DNA of 64,000 nucleotides. Origin: an uncultured Opitutia bacterium (GTDB taxonomy: Bacteria > Verrucomicrobiota > Verrucomicrobiia > Opitutales > Opitutaceae). The position numbers and the translations under genes were made by a program. The stretch is from the NCBI GenBank assembly GCA_903896015.1, contig CAITWF010000061.1:1-64000 (forward strand), written 5' to 3'. Under the pieces are notes generated by a model. The model was not told the origin of the DNA. It saw only the letters and a list, made by a program, of their open reading frames with translations, and ran no database searches. Of the stretch, positions 51,468 to 60,152 are shown piece by piece (the stretch's first letter is position 1; each line of letters starts with the position of its first letter).

Positions 51468-53873
51468 TTACAGCTTGTAGGAAATCGCCACCTTGATGTT
51501 GAAGGGCGTGCCAGGGACGATCACGTCTTCGCTGCGGGACGAATAAATATATTTCTTATTCAGCAGATTGTTGATCGTGAGCGTGTATTTGATGTGCGTG
51601 TTATACTCGTAGGAGATGTTCGAATCGATCACCGTGCGTTCGGGGATATAACCGAAGAACACTTGATTGGTGCCATCAGTGATGGCGCGCTTCGATTGAT
51701 AGTTGCCGCCGAGACCGATGGAGAGCCCACGGTAATCGCCCGAGGTAAATTTATACAGGCCGAAGATGCTGTAGGTGTGCTCGGCGGTGTTGTCCACGGG
51801 GATGGAGCCGTAAGCCACATTCCCCGTTCCGGGCTGGAGGAAGATTGCGCCTTGGCGGCCGTCGAACGCGGCGCCGAGAATCGATTTGGCCGAATAGTTG
51901 GAAAAACTGCCAATGAGGTAGAGCGAGCTGCTGACCTTAAACGAAAGATCTCCGTCAAAGCCGCGCGAGATAACACCAGGGATCAGGACGTTGGGATTCA
52001 GCGGATCGGACGGGAAGGAAGGCGCCGTGTTGTTCTGCTGATTGACGTCGAAATACGACACATTGATCTGCAGACGCTTGTCGAGCAGGTCAGTCTTGAT
52101 ACCAACCTCTTTTTGAGCGCCGGTCTTGGGCGGCAATACCGAGTTGGAAATTCCGTTCAGGGTGCCTGTGCCGTTGACCGCGAAGTTTTGGTTTGAGCCA
52201 AAGAAGAGGCTGACATTGGGGACAACCTTGTAGACGACGCCGTATTGGACCAGGTTGGTGTTCAGATTATATCCGCCGGGCGCACCGGACCACGCATTGG
52301 TCAGAACATTCCATGTCGCGCTGTAGGTCGAAGCGCGGCTGACACCGAAGCTAAGAATCAGCCGGCTATCCAGAAGCTTGAGGGTTTCGTTAAAGTAGCC
52401 GCGATTCTGGAGCGAAAATCCGCGGGTGTAGGCGCTCGGGGCGGTATAATTCGTCACAACGGTTGCCGGAGTGTCCGGTGCGTACGGGAACCACGGCGTG
52501 GTCGAGACGCCATTCTTCCACGTGATCGTGTAGCTCGGGCTGTTGCGGTGCTCCAAGCCGACGAGCAGCAGCTCCGTGAACCACTTGGTGGAGTAATTGA
52601 AATTCATATCGGCCTGGATGTCATTGTAAGCACCGTGGCTTTCATCGACATTCATCGTGCTGCGGGGAATCGCGCCACCGGTGTAGGTGGGAGTTCCCGC
52701 CCACGGATCGGTGACATACGTGACTCCGTTTTTCACCACATAGTTAACCGGTGCGACGCTTTCGGACGTGCCAACGGTCGCCGGGGTCGTCCATTTTCCG
52801 CCGAGGAACGTGACAGGCGTCGAAACACCCTTGATCAACGCGGTGCCCGTCGTAGTGCCTTCCGACCAAGTCGGAGCGATGGATTCCAAACGGTCCGCCA
52901 TGTCGAACGCGCGCATGCCACGAATGCTGACCGCGATGTGCTCGTTAATACGGGAGTTAAACGTGCCCCAGAGCCGGTGCACAGCGTCGTGCCGCCAATT
53001 CTCCGGAGCATTCAGATCCTGCGTGGAGTCATACGGCAGATCGATCATCTTCATCGTGCGCGGGTCGATCGGGAGACCGTTGTACGAGGGCCAGTTGGCC
53101 TCGATGAGCTCGGTCTTCACCGTAAGCTTGGTATCGGGACTAAAGGCATAGGACAAAGCCGCGAGGCCAGTGAAGCGGTGCATGTAGACATACTTATAGT
53201 AGTCATCCCAATAGGATTCCGCCGCAATGGCCCGGTAGGTCAGCTTGCCGTCCTTCGTCAGCGGACCACCGATATCGAGCGTCGCGTGATTCGCGGCAAA
53301 CAGCCCGGTTTGAACTTCAAGCGAGGTCGATTGGGTCGAGACCGGATCCTTCGTGATCTTGTTTTGAATGCCACCGGGGCTGCCGTCAGCAGCGAGAAAG
53401 ATCGCCGAGGGGCCTTTGACGACTTCAAAGCGATCGAACACGGCCGAATCCTGCGCCGTCGCAGCACCGGGTGCGAACCCGTCCACGTAGTCGGCATCAC
53501 CCGTGAATCCGCGGATGTTCATGCGGCCCGGAGTCCAATTCAGCTGGCCGTTTTGGCCGCCGCCGACGTAGTTAAGAATGTCGCTCAGCATCGTCGGATT
53601 GATCGCGGTGAGGAAGGAGTTGTTGAGCACTTTGACCGACTGCGGTAGCTCGGCCAAGTCCACCGCGATACGGGTAGAGCTGAGGGCGGACTTACCGACG
53701 TAGCTCGTATCCTTTTCCGATGAAATCGAGAAAGCCGGGAGTTGGATGGCCTCGTCCTTTTCCGCGGCTGCGTTTGCGGCGGGTGCGGTTGTAGTCGGTG
53801 CTGTCTGGGCAAAAAGCGGCCCGCCGAGGGCGAGGGCCGCGAAGGTAGTCAACAGGGAATAGCGAGGCTTCAT
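51468..53873 (-). CDS. TonB-dependent receptor, sugar-uptake type
   Basis: The 801-residue outer membrane protein has a signal peptide (LLTTFAALALGGPLFAQ), a segment IQLPAFSISSEKDTSYVG that precedes the plug in many Verrucomicrobiota receptors, a plug domain (LPQSVKVLNNSFL to FEVVKGPSAIFLAADGSPGG) and a C-terminal barrel ending in a hydrophobic strand (KVAISYKL). The start is the Met beginning the signal; a longer reading adds 226 residues of no signal type. A LacI-type gene lies divergent and a GH2 gene follows, so uptake of a galactose-containing oligosaccharide is a fair inference. Confidence 0.88.
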   Translation of the reverse strand: MKPRYSLLTTFAALALGGPLFAQTAPTTTAPAANAAAEKDEAIQLPAFSISSEKDTSYVGKSALSSTRIAVDLAELPQSVKVLNNSFLTAINPTMLSDILNYVGGGQNGQLNWTPGRMNIRGFTGDADYVDGFAPGAATAQDSAVFDRFEVVKGPSAIFLAADGSPGGIQNKITKDPVSTQSTSLEVQTGLFAANHATLDIGGPLTKDGKLTYRAIAAESYWDDYYKYVYMHRFTGLAALSYAFSPDTKLTVKTELIEANWPSYNGLPIDPRTMKMIDLPYDSTQDLNAPENWRHDAVHRLWGTFNSRINEHIAVSIRGMRAFDMADRLESIAPTWSEGTTTGTALIKGVSTPVTFLGGKWTTPATVGTSESVAPVNYVVKNGVTYVTDPWAGTPTYTGGAIPRSTMNVDESHGAYNDIQADMNFNYSTKWFTELLLVGLEHRNSPSYTITWKNGVSTTPWFPYAPDTPATVVTNYTAPSAYTRGFSLQNRGYFNETLKLLDSRLILSFGVSRASTYSATWNVLTNAWSGAPGGYNLNTNLVQYGVVYKVVPNVSLFFGSNQNFAVNGTGTLNGISNSVLPPKTGAQKEVGIKTDLLDKRLQINVSYFDVNQQNNTAPSFPSDPLNPNVLIPGVISRGFDGDLSFKVSSSLYLIGSFSNYSAKSILGAAFDGRQGAIFLQPGTGNVAYGSIPVDNTAEHTYSIFGLYKFTSGDYRGLSIGLGGNYQSKRAITDGTNQVFFGYIPERTVIDSNISYEYNTHIKYTLTINNLLNKKYIYSSRSEDVIVPGTPFNIKVAISYKL

Positions 53874-53943
53874 GGTAGGGTTTGAGGGGGCTAAACAAAA
53901 CGGTGTGCGATGACGGATCCAATGCAGGATCGGCTCTAGGCCA

Positions 53944-53971
53944 TCGATACCAGACGCTAGTAACGTTTCAA
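53944..53971 (-). promoter_or_regulatory. Candidate sigma-70 promoter of the TonB receptor gene
   Basis: On the minus strand, TTGAAA (-35, at 53966-53971) and TATCGA (-10, at 53944-53949) are 16 bases apart. The transcript would start near 53937, about 64 bases before the receptor's ATG. Confidence 0.45.
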
Positions 53972-54001
53972 AGTTCCGGGTTGTGGGCGAGCCACTGAAT
54001 T

Positions 54002-54014
54002 CTTTACAGTAAAG
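54002..54014. promoter_or_regulatory. Perfect 13-bp palindrome, candidate LacI-type operator
   Basis: CTTTACAGTAAAG has perfect arms around a central A. It ends three bases before the LacI-type gene's start codon and lies 30 bases upstream of the receptor promoter's -35, consistent with autoregulation and possibly control of the receptor. Confidence 0.45.
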
Positions 54015-54017
54015 TCG

Positions 54018-55097
54018 ATGCCTGCAAGTCGCCCAATCACGCTGCGAACACTGGCCACCCAAGCCGGAGTCTCGCCCATGACCGTCTCCCTCGCCCTGCG
54101 CAACAGCAGCGAGGTCTCGGCGGCCACCCGCCGCCGCATCCAGCGCCTCGCCCGTCTCGCCGGCTACCGGCCTGACCCACACATCGCGAAATTGATGCAT
54201 TACCTGCGCATGCGCCGGCCGACGCGTTTCAAGGCGACGCTCTGCGGGCTCGGCCATCGGTTCCCGCGCGATCAAATCGCCCGCGGCAATTACGGCGATC
54301 AACTGCACGAGGGGCTTTGTCGCCGCGCCGAATCGCTCGGTTTCGGCTATGATCGACTCTACATCGAGGACTATGTGAACGGCGCGCAACTTGAGCGCGT
54401 CTTGCTCAACCGCGGTATCGAGGGGTTGGTCATCCTTCCGTTGCTGCGCGCCACCGATCTCAGCGATTTGCTTGACTGGAGTCGGTTTGCCGTCGTGGCG
54501 GCAACGCCCGCCGTGCTCGCGCCGCGTTTTCACAGCGTCATGCCGAACCATTTCGACAACATGCTCATCCTCTGCGGCGTGCTACGGCGCGCCGGCTATC
54601 GGAAAATCGGCCTAGCGATCCCCGAGGATTGGAACCGCCGTGTGAAGTTTCGCTGGGCGGGCGGCATCGCCTGGCAAAATCTCTTTGGCGGCACCACGCC
54701 GGTGGATCCGCTGTTCACCAAGTCACCCGGCCCGACGCTCAATTCGGAAGAATTCGGAGCGTGGCTGCTGCGCGAACGGCCCGACGTCGTCATCACCGAC
54801 GCCACCCATCACTCCGCACTCGCGCCCGGTCTCGCCCAGCTCCCCGCCCGACACCGCCCGAAACTCGTCACGATGAACTGGCCCGACCCCTCCGCCGTGG
54901 CCGGCATCGATCAACGCGGCCGTCACATCGGCGCCGTCACCATCGAACTCCTTGCGGGCATGCTGACCCGTGGCGAACGTGGTGCACCCGCTGTGCCGAG
55001 CACGACGATGGTCGACGGAGTCTGGAACAGCGGCACGCTTCCGCCCAGCCGCATCGGACCAACCGGACTCAACCTAACTCGCGTACAAGCCACGTGA
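54018..55097 (+). CDS. LacI family transcriptional regulator
   Basis: The 359-residue regulator has a LacI helix-turn-helix at its start (ITLRTLATQAGVSPMTVSLALR, then hinge-like RRRIQRLARLAGYRPDPH) and a periplasmic-binding-protein fold for effector (IEGLVILPLL, GYRKIGLAIP, RPDVVITDATH). It lies divergent to the TonB receptor gene and probably controls it. The 3' end overlaps the convergent rlmJ gene by 29 bases. The ATG is preceded closely by a palindrome. Confidence 0.88.
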   Translation: MPASRPITLRTLATQAGVSPMTVSLALRNSSEVSAATRRRIQRLARLAGYRPDPHIAKLMHYLRMRRPTRFKATLCGLGHRFPRDQIARGNYGDQLHEGLCRRAESLGFGYDRLYIEDYVNGAQLERVLLNRGIEGLVILPLLRATDLSDLLDWSRFAVVAATPAVLAPRFHSVMPNHFDNMLILCGVLRRAGYRKIGLAIPEDWNRRVKFRWAGGIAWQNLFGGTTPVDPLFTKSPGPTLNSEEFGAWLLRERPDVVITDATHHSALAPGLAQLPARHRPKLVTMNWPDPSAVAGIDQRGRHIGAVTIELLAGMLTRGERGAPAVPSTTMVDGVWNSGTLPPSRIGPTGLNLTRVQAT

Positions 55098-55956
55098 CCC
55101 GCGCTCCGCCGCCCGCGGTCTGCGCCAGCACCGGCGCGAGCCACGCGAGCGCGGACTCCGCCGCCCGATCAAACTGCCACGGTGGATTGATCACGAGCAG
55201 CCCACTACCCTTCATCCTAATCGCCGAGGACTCACCCGCGATGGCGAGTTCGGCGAAAAGAGTTGGCGGCGGGCGCAGCGCCAGTACCGCATCGAAAAAA
55301 TCATCGACGCGCGCCCGCTCCGTCAGCGGATACCACACCGCAAACACGCCTGTCGAAAATCGTTTCAACCCCTCGCGCAGCGCCACCGCAATCTGCGCAA
55401 ACTCATCCTGCGCCTCGAACGGCGGATCGATCAGCACCAGCGCGCGCCGCTCAGGCGGCGGCAGCATGGCGCGCAGCGCCGTGTAACCGTCCATCTCGTG
55501 CACCGAAGTCCGCGCTGCGTCGCGAAACGCCGCCGACAGCGCAAGAAATTCATCCTCTTGCTTCTCGACCAGCGCCAAGCGATCCAATGGACGCGCGAGC
55601 CGCTGTGCGAACCACGGCGAGCCCGGATAAAACCGGGGCGCGTTGCCCGTCGCCACCACGCTTCCGCCTAGTTCGCGCGCATCGAACTCCTTCGCCAGTG
55701 CGAGATAGTCCACGATCGCTTCCGGCATATCGATGCGCGCCGCGAGCCGCCCAATTCCATCCGGCCATTCAGGTTTGCGCGCGAGCGAATCGCCTTTGTC
55801 TGCCGCCGCGAGATCGTAGCCGCCGCGGCCGGCGTGCGTATCAAGGTAAAGCAATCCCCTCTCCTTTTTCTGCAGCGCGCGCGCGAGCTGGACCAGCAGC
55901 ACGTGCTTCATCACATCCGCAAAATTTCCCGCGTGAAACTGGTGGCGGTAATTCAT
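55069..55956 (-). CDS. rlmJ: 23S rRNA (adenine(2030)-N(6))-methyltransferase RlmJ
   Basis: RlmJ methylates A2030 of 23S rRNA. The 295-residue protein begins with the diagnostic MNYRHQFHAGNFADVMKHVL, then the SAM-binding motif LYLDTHAGRGGYDL, and carries the DPPFE catalytic motif in VLIDPPFEAQDEF. Length and layout match the family over its whole extent. The stop lies 29 bases inside the LacI-type gene on the other strand. It is probably a single gene in this position. Confidence 0.9.
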   Translation of the reverse strand: MNYRHQFHAGNFADVMKHVLLVQLARALQKKERGLLYLDTHAGRGGYDLAAADKGDSLARKPEWPDGIGRLAARIDMPEAIVDYLALAKEFDARELGGSVVATGNAPRFYPGSPWFAQRLARPLDRLALVEKQEDEFLALSAAFRDAARTSVHEMDGYTALRAMLPPPERRALVLIDPPFEAQDEFAQIAVALREGLKRFSTGVFAVWYPLTERARVDDFFDAVLALRPPPTLFAELAIAGESSAIRMKGSGLLVINPPWQFDRAAESALAWLAPVLAQTAGGGARVTWLVRELG

Positions 55957-55972
55957 CCGCGCCGCCTTGCAC

Positions 55973-56473
55973 TCACGTTCCGACCGGAATCTTCACGACG
56001 CATTTGCGCACGTTCACCGCGTCGGCGCGCACGCGCAGCGTCGGCATGTGCACGTCGCACGGAAAAAACACCGCACACTGCCCGGTATAGACGCGCAGCA
56101 GCGACGATTCCGTGCTGTCCTCATAAATGATCAGATCGCGTTTCTCGTTGTAGGGCTGCTTCGCCGTCATCCGCGCGATGTCGGCCACTTCCATCAGCTC
56201 CTCGCCCTCGAAGATCGCCTGCACGTCGATGAATTTCTGGTGCGATTCGAAAAAACCATCCGCGCGCAGCCGCGTCGGATAAGCCTGCTCGATCACGAAT
56301 GCGCCACCTGCAAGTTCCGTCTTCACCGTGTCGTCGAGCGCGATCGCCATCACGCGAGTGTGGGCGGGCGAGCCCGGGCAGAACAGTTCGTCGAGATAGG
56401 CAAACGCCGTCGCGAAACCCGCCGTCTTGGGCGTCTGCGCCCGCACCGTGTCGAGGGAACCGTGGAGTGACAT
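55973..56473 (-). CDS. YhcH/YjgK/YiaL family protein
   Basis: The 166-residue protein belongs to the YhcH (DUF386) cupin-like group linked to sialic-acid and hexuronate utilisation; it includes SHQKFIDVQAIFEGEELMEV and VFFPCDVHMPTL, which match the conserved sugar-pocket region. The start MSLHGSLDTV was chosen over an ATG 36 bases upstream. It is 16 bases upstream of rlmJ in the same direction and so may be co-transcribed with it, but its link is more likely to the nearby sugar genes. Confidence 0.82.
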   Translation of the reverse strand: MSLHGSLDTVRAQTPKTAGFATAFAYLDELFCPGSPAHTRVMAIALDDTVKTELAGGAFVIEQAYPTRLRADGFFESHQKFIDVQAIFEGEELMEVADIARMTAKQPYNEKRDLIIYEDSTESSLLRVYTGQCAVFFPCDVHMPTLRVRADAVNVRKCVVKIPVGT

Positions 56474-56634
56474 GCGCGCGACTCCAGCCGCGCGGTCGAA
56501 GACTGGCAAGCTGTGAAACCACCGCGCCCCGTGTTTTCATATCTTTCTGGCGAACGATCGCGGCGCCGTCCTTCGCACCCTGATCGGGATTGCGCGAACG
56601 CGCGGTTCGTGTTGGATGCGGGCCATACTTCCCC

Positions 56635-57378
56635 ATGAAAAAACTGCTCCCGCTTCTCGTCTCACTCCTCGTTCCCGTCGCCGCGCTCGCTGTCGGATTC
56701 GAGGGCAAGGTGACCATGAAAACGATCGGCCCGAAAGGCGCTCCGCCTGCAATGACCTTCAGCCTCAAGGAAGGATTCTCCCGCATCGATATGACCGGAT
56801 CCGAGGGCCGCAACGCCGCCGTCATCTTCAATTCCGCGAAACAGGAAATGACGATTCTAATGGTCGACCAGAAAATGTATATGACTCAGGCCATCCCGAA
56901 GCCCGCCTCGGCCGCCGCGGCTGCTGGCGTTGCCGAGGGGGCGGCGGGGACTGCGGTCGAAGTCACGACCACGAAGGAAAAAATCCTCGGCTACGACTGC
57001 GTTAAATACGTCGCGCAAACCAAGGAAGGCATCTCGGAAATCTGGGTGACCGATCAGCTCGGTGCGTTTCTCGGCTTCGGCGGCGGCGCGGCCATGGGCG
57101 GCGGGCGGCGCGGTCCTGGCGCTAGCGCGTCCGCCTCGCAGGGCTGGGAGCAGGCCCTCGCGGGCAAGGGTGTATTTCCGTTGCGCGTCGTCACAACCGC
57201 CGGCGGGAAGGAAACCTTCCGCCTCGAGGCCACTAACGTTGAAAAGACCTCGCTGCCCGACAGCGCGTTCTCGGCCCCTGCTGATTTCCGCAATCTCAGT
57301 GAAATGATGCGCGGCATGGGTATGCCCGGCGGCATCCCCGGCCTGCCCGGTGGAATGAAAATCCCTGGCGGTGAGTAA
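56635..57378 (+). CDS. DUF4412 family exported protein
   Basis: The 247-residue product has a signal peptide (KKLLPLLVSLLVPVAALA) and the DUF4412 pattern: VTMKTIGPKGAPPAMTFSLKEG, AVIFNSAKQEMTILMVDQKMYM, TKEKILGYDCVKYV and a middle Gly-rich loop (GGGAAMGGGRRGPG). A Met/Gly/Pro-rich tail ends the protein. It is likely periplasmic or on the outer membrane. Function unknown. Convergent with the LolA-like gene 18 bases downstream. Confidence 0.77.
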   Translation: MKKLLPLLVSLLVPVAALAVGFEGKVTMKTIGPKGAPPAMTFSLKEGFSRIDMTGSEGRNAAVIFNSAKQEMTILMVDQKMYMTQAIPKPASAAAAAGVAEGAAGTAVEVTTTKEKILGYDCVKYVAQTKEGISEIWVTDQLGAFLGFGGGAAMGGGRRGPGASASASQGWEQALAGKGVFPLRVVTTAGGKETFRLEATNVEKTSLPDSAFSAPADFRNLSEMMRGMGMPGGIPGLPGGMKIPGGE

Positions 57379-57396
57379 CCGAGTCCGATGGCGCCG

Positions 57397-58152
57397 CTAG
57401 GAGTTTTCTTTTTTTCCTGACACCTTCGGCCGTGTAAACGTCTCCGGCGTCAGCTCCGGATTCGTTTCTATCTTTTCCATGATCATCTCCTGCTCAACGC
57501 GGCCGTCGCTCATCAGCGTGACCTTGTGCGGCAGCAGCACGCCATCGACCGGTCGAAAGTCGTCATAGCGCGTCACAATCTCCCGCTTGCGTCCGCTGGT
57601 CGTGGTACGCTGCTCGACCCGCAGCACGATAAAATAGGTTTCCTCGTCGAGCAGGAGCGAGAAGGTGTCGGCCAGTTTCCGCGTAACGAGCACGCGCAGC
57701 AGCTTGCGTCCGTCGACCTCGGCCTCACCCGCATATTCGAGTGTGAAGCCGCGCGCCGGCCCCGCCACAAGCGGATCGTCAAACTCGGCGTCGGCGGTGA
57801 AAGACTTCGCCGCGGCGGCGCCCATTGCCCGGTAACGCGGCGGCCATGTGCCCGTGTCGAACTCCCACGCCGGCTCCACGCCGTCGCTGGCATTGACGAG
57901 CGTGCGACCATTGTCGCCGGTCTCGAGCCGCACCCGATCCGGGCGCGCCGCGATCATCGTAAACCGCACGCGCTTCTCGCCCAGCACCACGACACCTGAC
58001 ATGCGTAATCCTATCAGCGCCTCGATTCGCTGGCGGCCGCCAATGGCCTCGAGGTGGATCTGCGCGATGTCCGCCGCCTGATCGGCCCGCAGATTGGCCG
58101 CTGCGAGCATCACAGCACAACCGAAAAAACCACGAAGCACTTGGTTTGTCAT
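57397..58152 (-). CDS. LolA-like exported protein
   Basis: The 251-residue product has a signal peptide (FFGCAVMLAAANLRA) and resembles outer-membrane lipoprotein-sorting (LolA/LolB-like) beta-barrel folds: QIHLEAIGGRQRIEAL, MSGVVVLGEKRVRFTMIAARPDRVRLE and a strand pattern to the end. No lipobox. The start codon overlaps the left end of a dispersed-repeat-like element at 58148-58258, which may have shaped its upstream region. A true lipoprotein carrier role is not shown. Confidence 0.6.
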   Translation of the reverse strand: MTNQVLRGFFGCAVMLAAANLRADQAADIAQIHLEAIGGRQRIEALIGLRMSGVVVLGEKRVRFTMIAARPDRVRLETGDNGRTLVNASDGVEPAWEFDTGTWPPRYRAMGAAAAKSFTADAEFDDPLVAGPARGFTLEYAGEAEVDGRKLLRVLVTRKLADTFSLLLDEETYFIVLRVEQRTTTSGRKREIVTRYDDFRPVDGVLLPHKVTLMSDGRVEQEMIMEKIETNPELTPETFTRPKVSGKKENS

Positions 58153-58258
58153 TGTGAGCGCAGCGAAGTTGCCGGGCGAAGCGACACGTTTAGGTCATCC
58201 ACCCGTGCACCTGCGCCGATACTTCGCCTCATGGATTCTGCTCCATGCCCGGAATGAC
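58148..58258. repeat. Dispersed-repeat-like element with terminal inverted repeats
   Basis: The element begins with GTCATT and ends with AATGAC, and has GCCGGG near one end and CCCGGA near the other. Its six-frame reading contains the words CHCERSE and PGMT that mark widespread palindromic repeat elements in several bacterial phyla. It is about 111 bp, non-coding, and covers the LolA-like start codon. Classification is inferred from remembered patterns. Confidence 0.5.
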
Positions 58259-58329
58259 AAGGCATTTGTTTCCGGCGCCGGTTTCCATTTGCCCTGTCCG
58301 GCCCCGCCGCTTCTCTCGCGTTGCTCTCC

Positions 58330-59157
58330 GTGGCCGCCGCCCTCACTCGAATTTTTTCCGATCTCCACTACGGCGATCGTGCGAGCCGCATCCGCTCGCT
58401 CGCTCAGCTGCGACCGCTGCTCGCCGGCGTCGATCACCTCGTGCTCAACGGCGATACCCTCGACACGCGCCCCGGCCCCTCCCCCGCTCATACCGCGCGC
58501 TGCCGCGACGAGGTCCTGGCGTTTTTTCCCACCCACACCTCGCACGTCACGTTTCTAACTGGCAATCACGACGCCGATTTCTCCCCGCACCACGCGCTCG
58601 ATCTCGCCGATGGCGCGGTGTTCGCCACCCACGGCGATATCTTCTACGACGACATCGTCCCGTGGAGCCAGGACGCACCCGCGATCCGGAAGAAAATTAC
58701 CGCCGCACTCGCTGCGTTGCCCGCCGCAGAACGCCCGCTACTCTCCGCGCGCTTCGCCGTGTGGAGGCAGGTCGCGGCTGAAATCCCCCAACGCCATCAA
58801 TCCGAACGTCGCTGGCTGCGTTTCGCTTTCTATTTCATCCGCGACACCGTCTGGCCGCCGGATCGGATGTGGCGCGTTATCCGCACGTGGCGTGACGCAC
58901 CGAATTGCGCCGCGGCGTTCGCACGCACCCACCGGCCGCAGGCAAAAGCCATCATCACCGGCCACACCCACCGACCCGGCGTGTGGCGCACGTCCGCCGG
59001 CGTGACCGTGATCAACACCGGATCTTTTTGCCGGCCACTCGGCTGCTGCATCGTCGATCTGGCCGATGGGCGCGGGATCGTTCGGAACATGGTGGAGCGC
59101 GGCGGCGAGTTTCGGCTAGGAGCGCCCCTCGCGGAGTTTTCGCTCGCGGATGCTTGA
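58330..59157 (+). CDS. Metallophosphoesterase, LpxH-like
   Basis: The roughly 275-residue enzyme has the calcineurin-like metal motifs: FSDLHYGD, LNGDTLD, GNHDADF, ATHGDIF and GHTHRPGV. The overall organisation recalls UDP-2,3-diacylglucosamine hydrolase (LpxH) and relatives. The start is uncertain; GTG at 58330 or TTG at 58321 are possible and no ATG lies near the conserved region. The gene begins about 70 bases after the repeat-like element. Lipid A or other phosphoester substrates are possible. Confidence 0.78.
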   Translation: MAAALTRIFSDLHYGDRASRIRSLAQLRPLLAGVDHLVLNGDTLDTRPGPSPAHTARCRDEVLAFFPTHTSHVTFLTGNHDADFSPHHALDLADGAVFATHGDIFYDDIVPWSQDAPAIRKKITAALAALPAAERPLLSARFAVWRQVAAEIPQRHQSERRWLRFAFYFIRDTVWPPDRMWRVIRTWRDAPNCAAAFARTHRPQAKAIITGHTHRPGVWRTSAGVTVINTGSFCRPLGCCIVDLADGRGIVRNMVERGGEFRLGAPLAEFSLADA

Positions 59158-59178
59158 GCTAGCCCGGAACATCGGCGC

Positions 59179-59478
59179 ATGAGCATCGAGTTCGGTTGGT
59201 GGAGCAAGGATCCCGAAGGCAAGAAATGCCAAATCAGCGCCGTCGTCCACGGCGGGAACATCGAATGGACCCGCCACGTGGGCCACCATACTTCATGGAT
59301 TCCGCACGCTCCCAACGATGAGGATCGCGAGCGCCTCATCTTCGAGGCGGAGAAACGTGTGCCCCGCCGGCTGATCACCCAAAAGCAATTTGAGGAAATC
59401 AAGCGCCTCAGCGCCAACGACGGCCCCGGCAAGATCGTCGGCCGCCGCATCACGGGCCTCGGCCCGTCATTTAATTGA
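59179..59478 (+). CDS. Small conserved-looking hypothetical protein
   Basis: The 99-residue protein has no recognised family. It contains HGGNIEWTRHVGHHTSWIPH (His/Trp-rich) and a helical, charged second half. No signal or membrane segment. It starts 21 bases after the phosphoesterase stop and overlaps the convergent Nudix gene by 12 bases at its end. A nucleic-acid or metal-binding role is possible given the His/Trp content but is not supported by any motif. Confidence 0.55.
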   Translation: MSIEFGWWSKDPEGKKCQISAVVHGGNIEWTRHVGHHTSWIPHAPNDEDRERLIFEAEKRVPRRLITQKQFEEIKRLSANDGPGKIVGRRITGLGPSFN

Positions 59479-59988
59479 GTCGATTCGCTTTGCCGCGATC
59501 GACCAGATGAGTTTGAGCGCCGAGCAGTAGCTGTCCGGCCGCGTCGCGATCGCCTTGGTCAACTCTGCGGGCGCAAGCCACTCGCCAGAATCGATCTCCT
59601 CGGGGTGCAGCACGAACGGTCCTTCGTGTCGCAGTCCGTAAATCCAGCAAAACTCCTGCGCCGTCTCCGCACATGCCTCGATCCGGAACCACCGCTCCGG
59701 CTGCGCGCCCTGCACGCCAATCTCCTCGCCGAGTTCACGCACCGCCGCGTGATCGTAGTCTTCACCCGAATCGAGGTGCCCCGAGCACGACGAGTCCCAG
59801 AGCCCGGGCGACATATCCTTTTTCATCGATCGCTTTTGCAGGAAAACCCGCCCCGCCCGATCGAACACAAGCACGTGCACGGCGCGGTGCCGCAGACCGC
59901 GCGCATGGACTTCGCGGCGAGTCGCCTGGCCGACCACCTCATCGCGCTCGTTCACAACGTCGAAGACCTCGTTTGGATTTTGGGCCAT
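59467..59988 (-). CDS. Nudix hydrolase, IPP-isomerase-like
   Basis: The 173-residue protein resembles the YfcD/IPP isomerase branch of Nudix proteins: VVNERDEVVGQATRREVHARGLRHRAVHV, then FLQKRSMKKDMSPGLWD and the Nudix box CSGHLDSGEDYDHAAVRELGEEIGV. Metal and catalytic residues are intact. Function may be hydrolysis of a nucleotide diphosphate derivative. The start MAQNPNEV was chosen; an upstream ATG at 60090 adds residues without family support. Divergent from the receiver gene. Confidence 0.83.
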   Translation of the reverse strand: MAQNPNEVFDVVNERDEVVGQATRREVHARGLRHRAVHVLVFDRAGRVFLQKRSMKKDMSPGLWDSSCSGHLDSGEDYDHAAVRELGEEIGVQGAQPERWFRIEACAETAQEFCWIYGLRHEGPFVLHPEEIDSGEWLAPAELTKAIATRPDSYCSALKLIWSIAAKRIDSIK

Positions 59989-60152
59989 GCCGCAAAGAGA
60001 CGCACCGATCGGCCGGCGTTCAAGCCCGCTTCGCGTCCGAAGGCGCTGCGTGTTTCCACGCACCGCGAACGCCGCGTTTCCCGTCGTCAAGGAAGTGTCA
60101 AAGCCCGCCTCACCCCCTTGGCCATTCCCCTACTTTCCGCGATGATACGCGC

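Noticed and set aside
52245-53648. 467-codon open frame on the plus strand
   Set aside because: Opposite the TonB receptor, which has signal, plug and barrel features; the plus frame has no motif.
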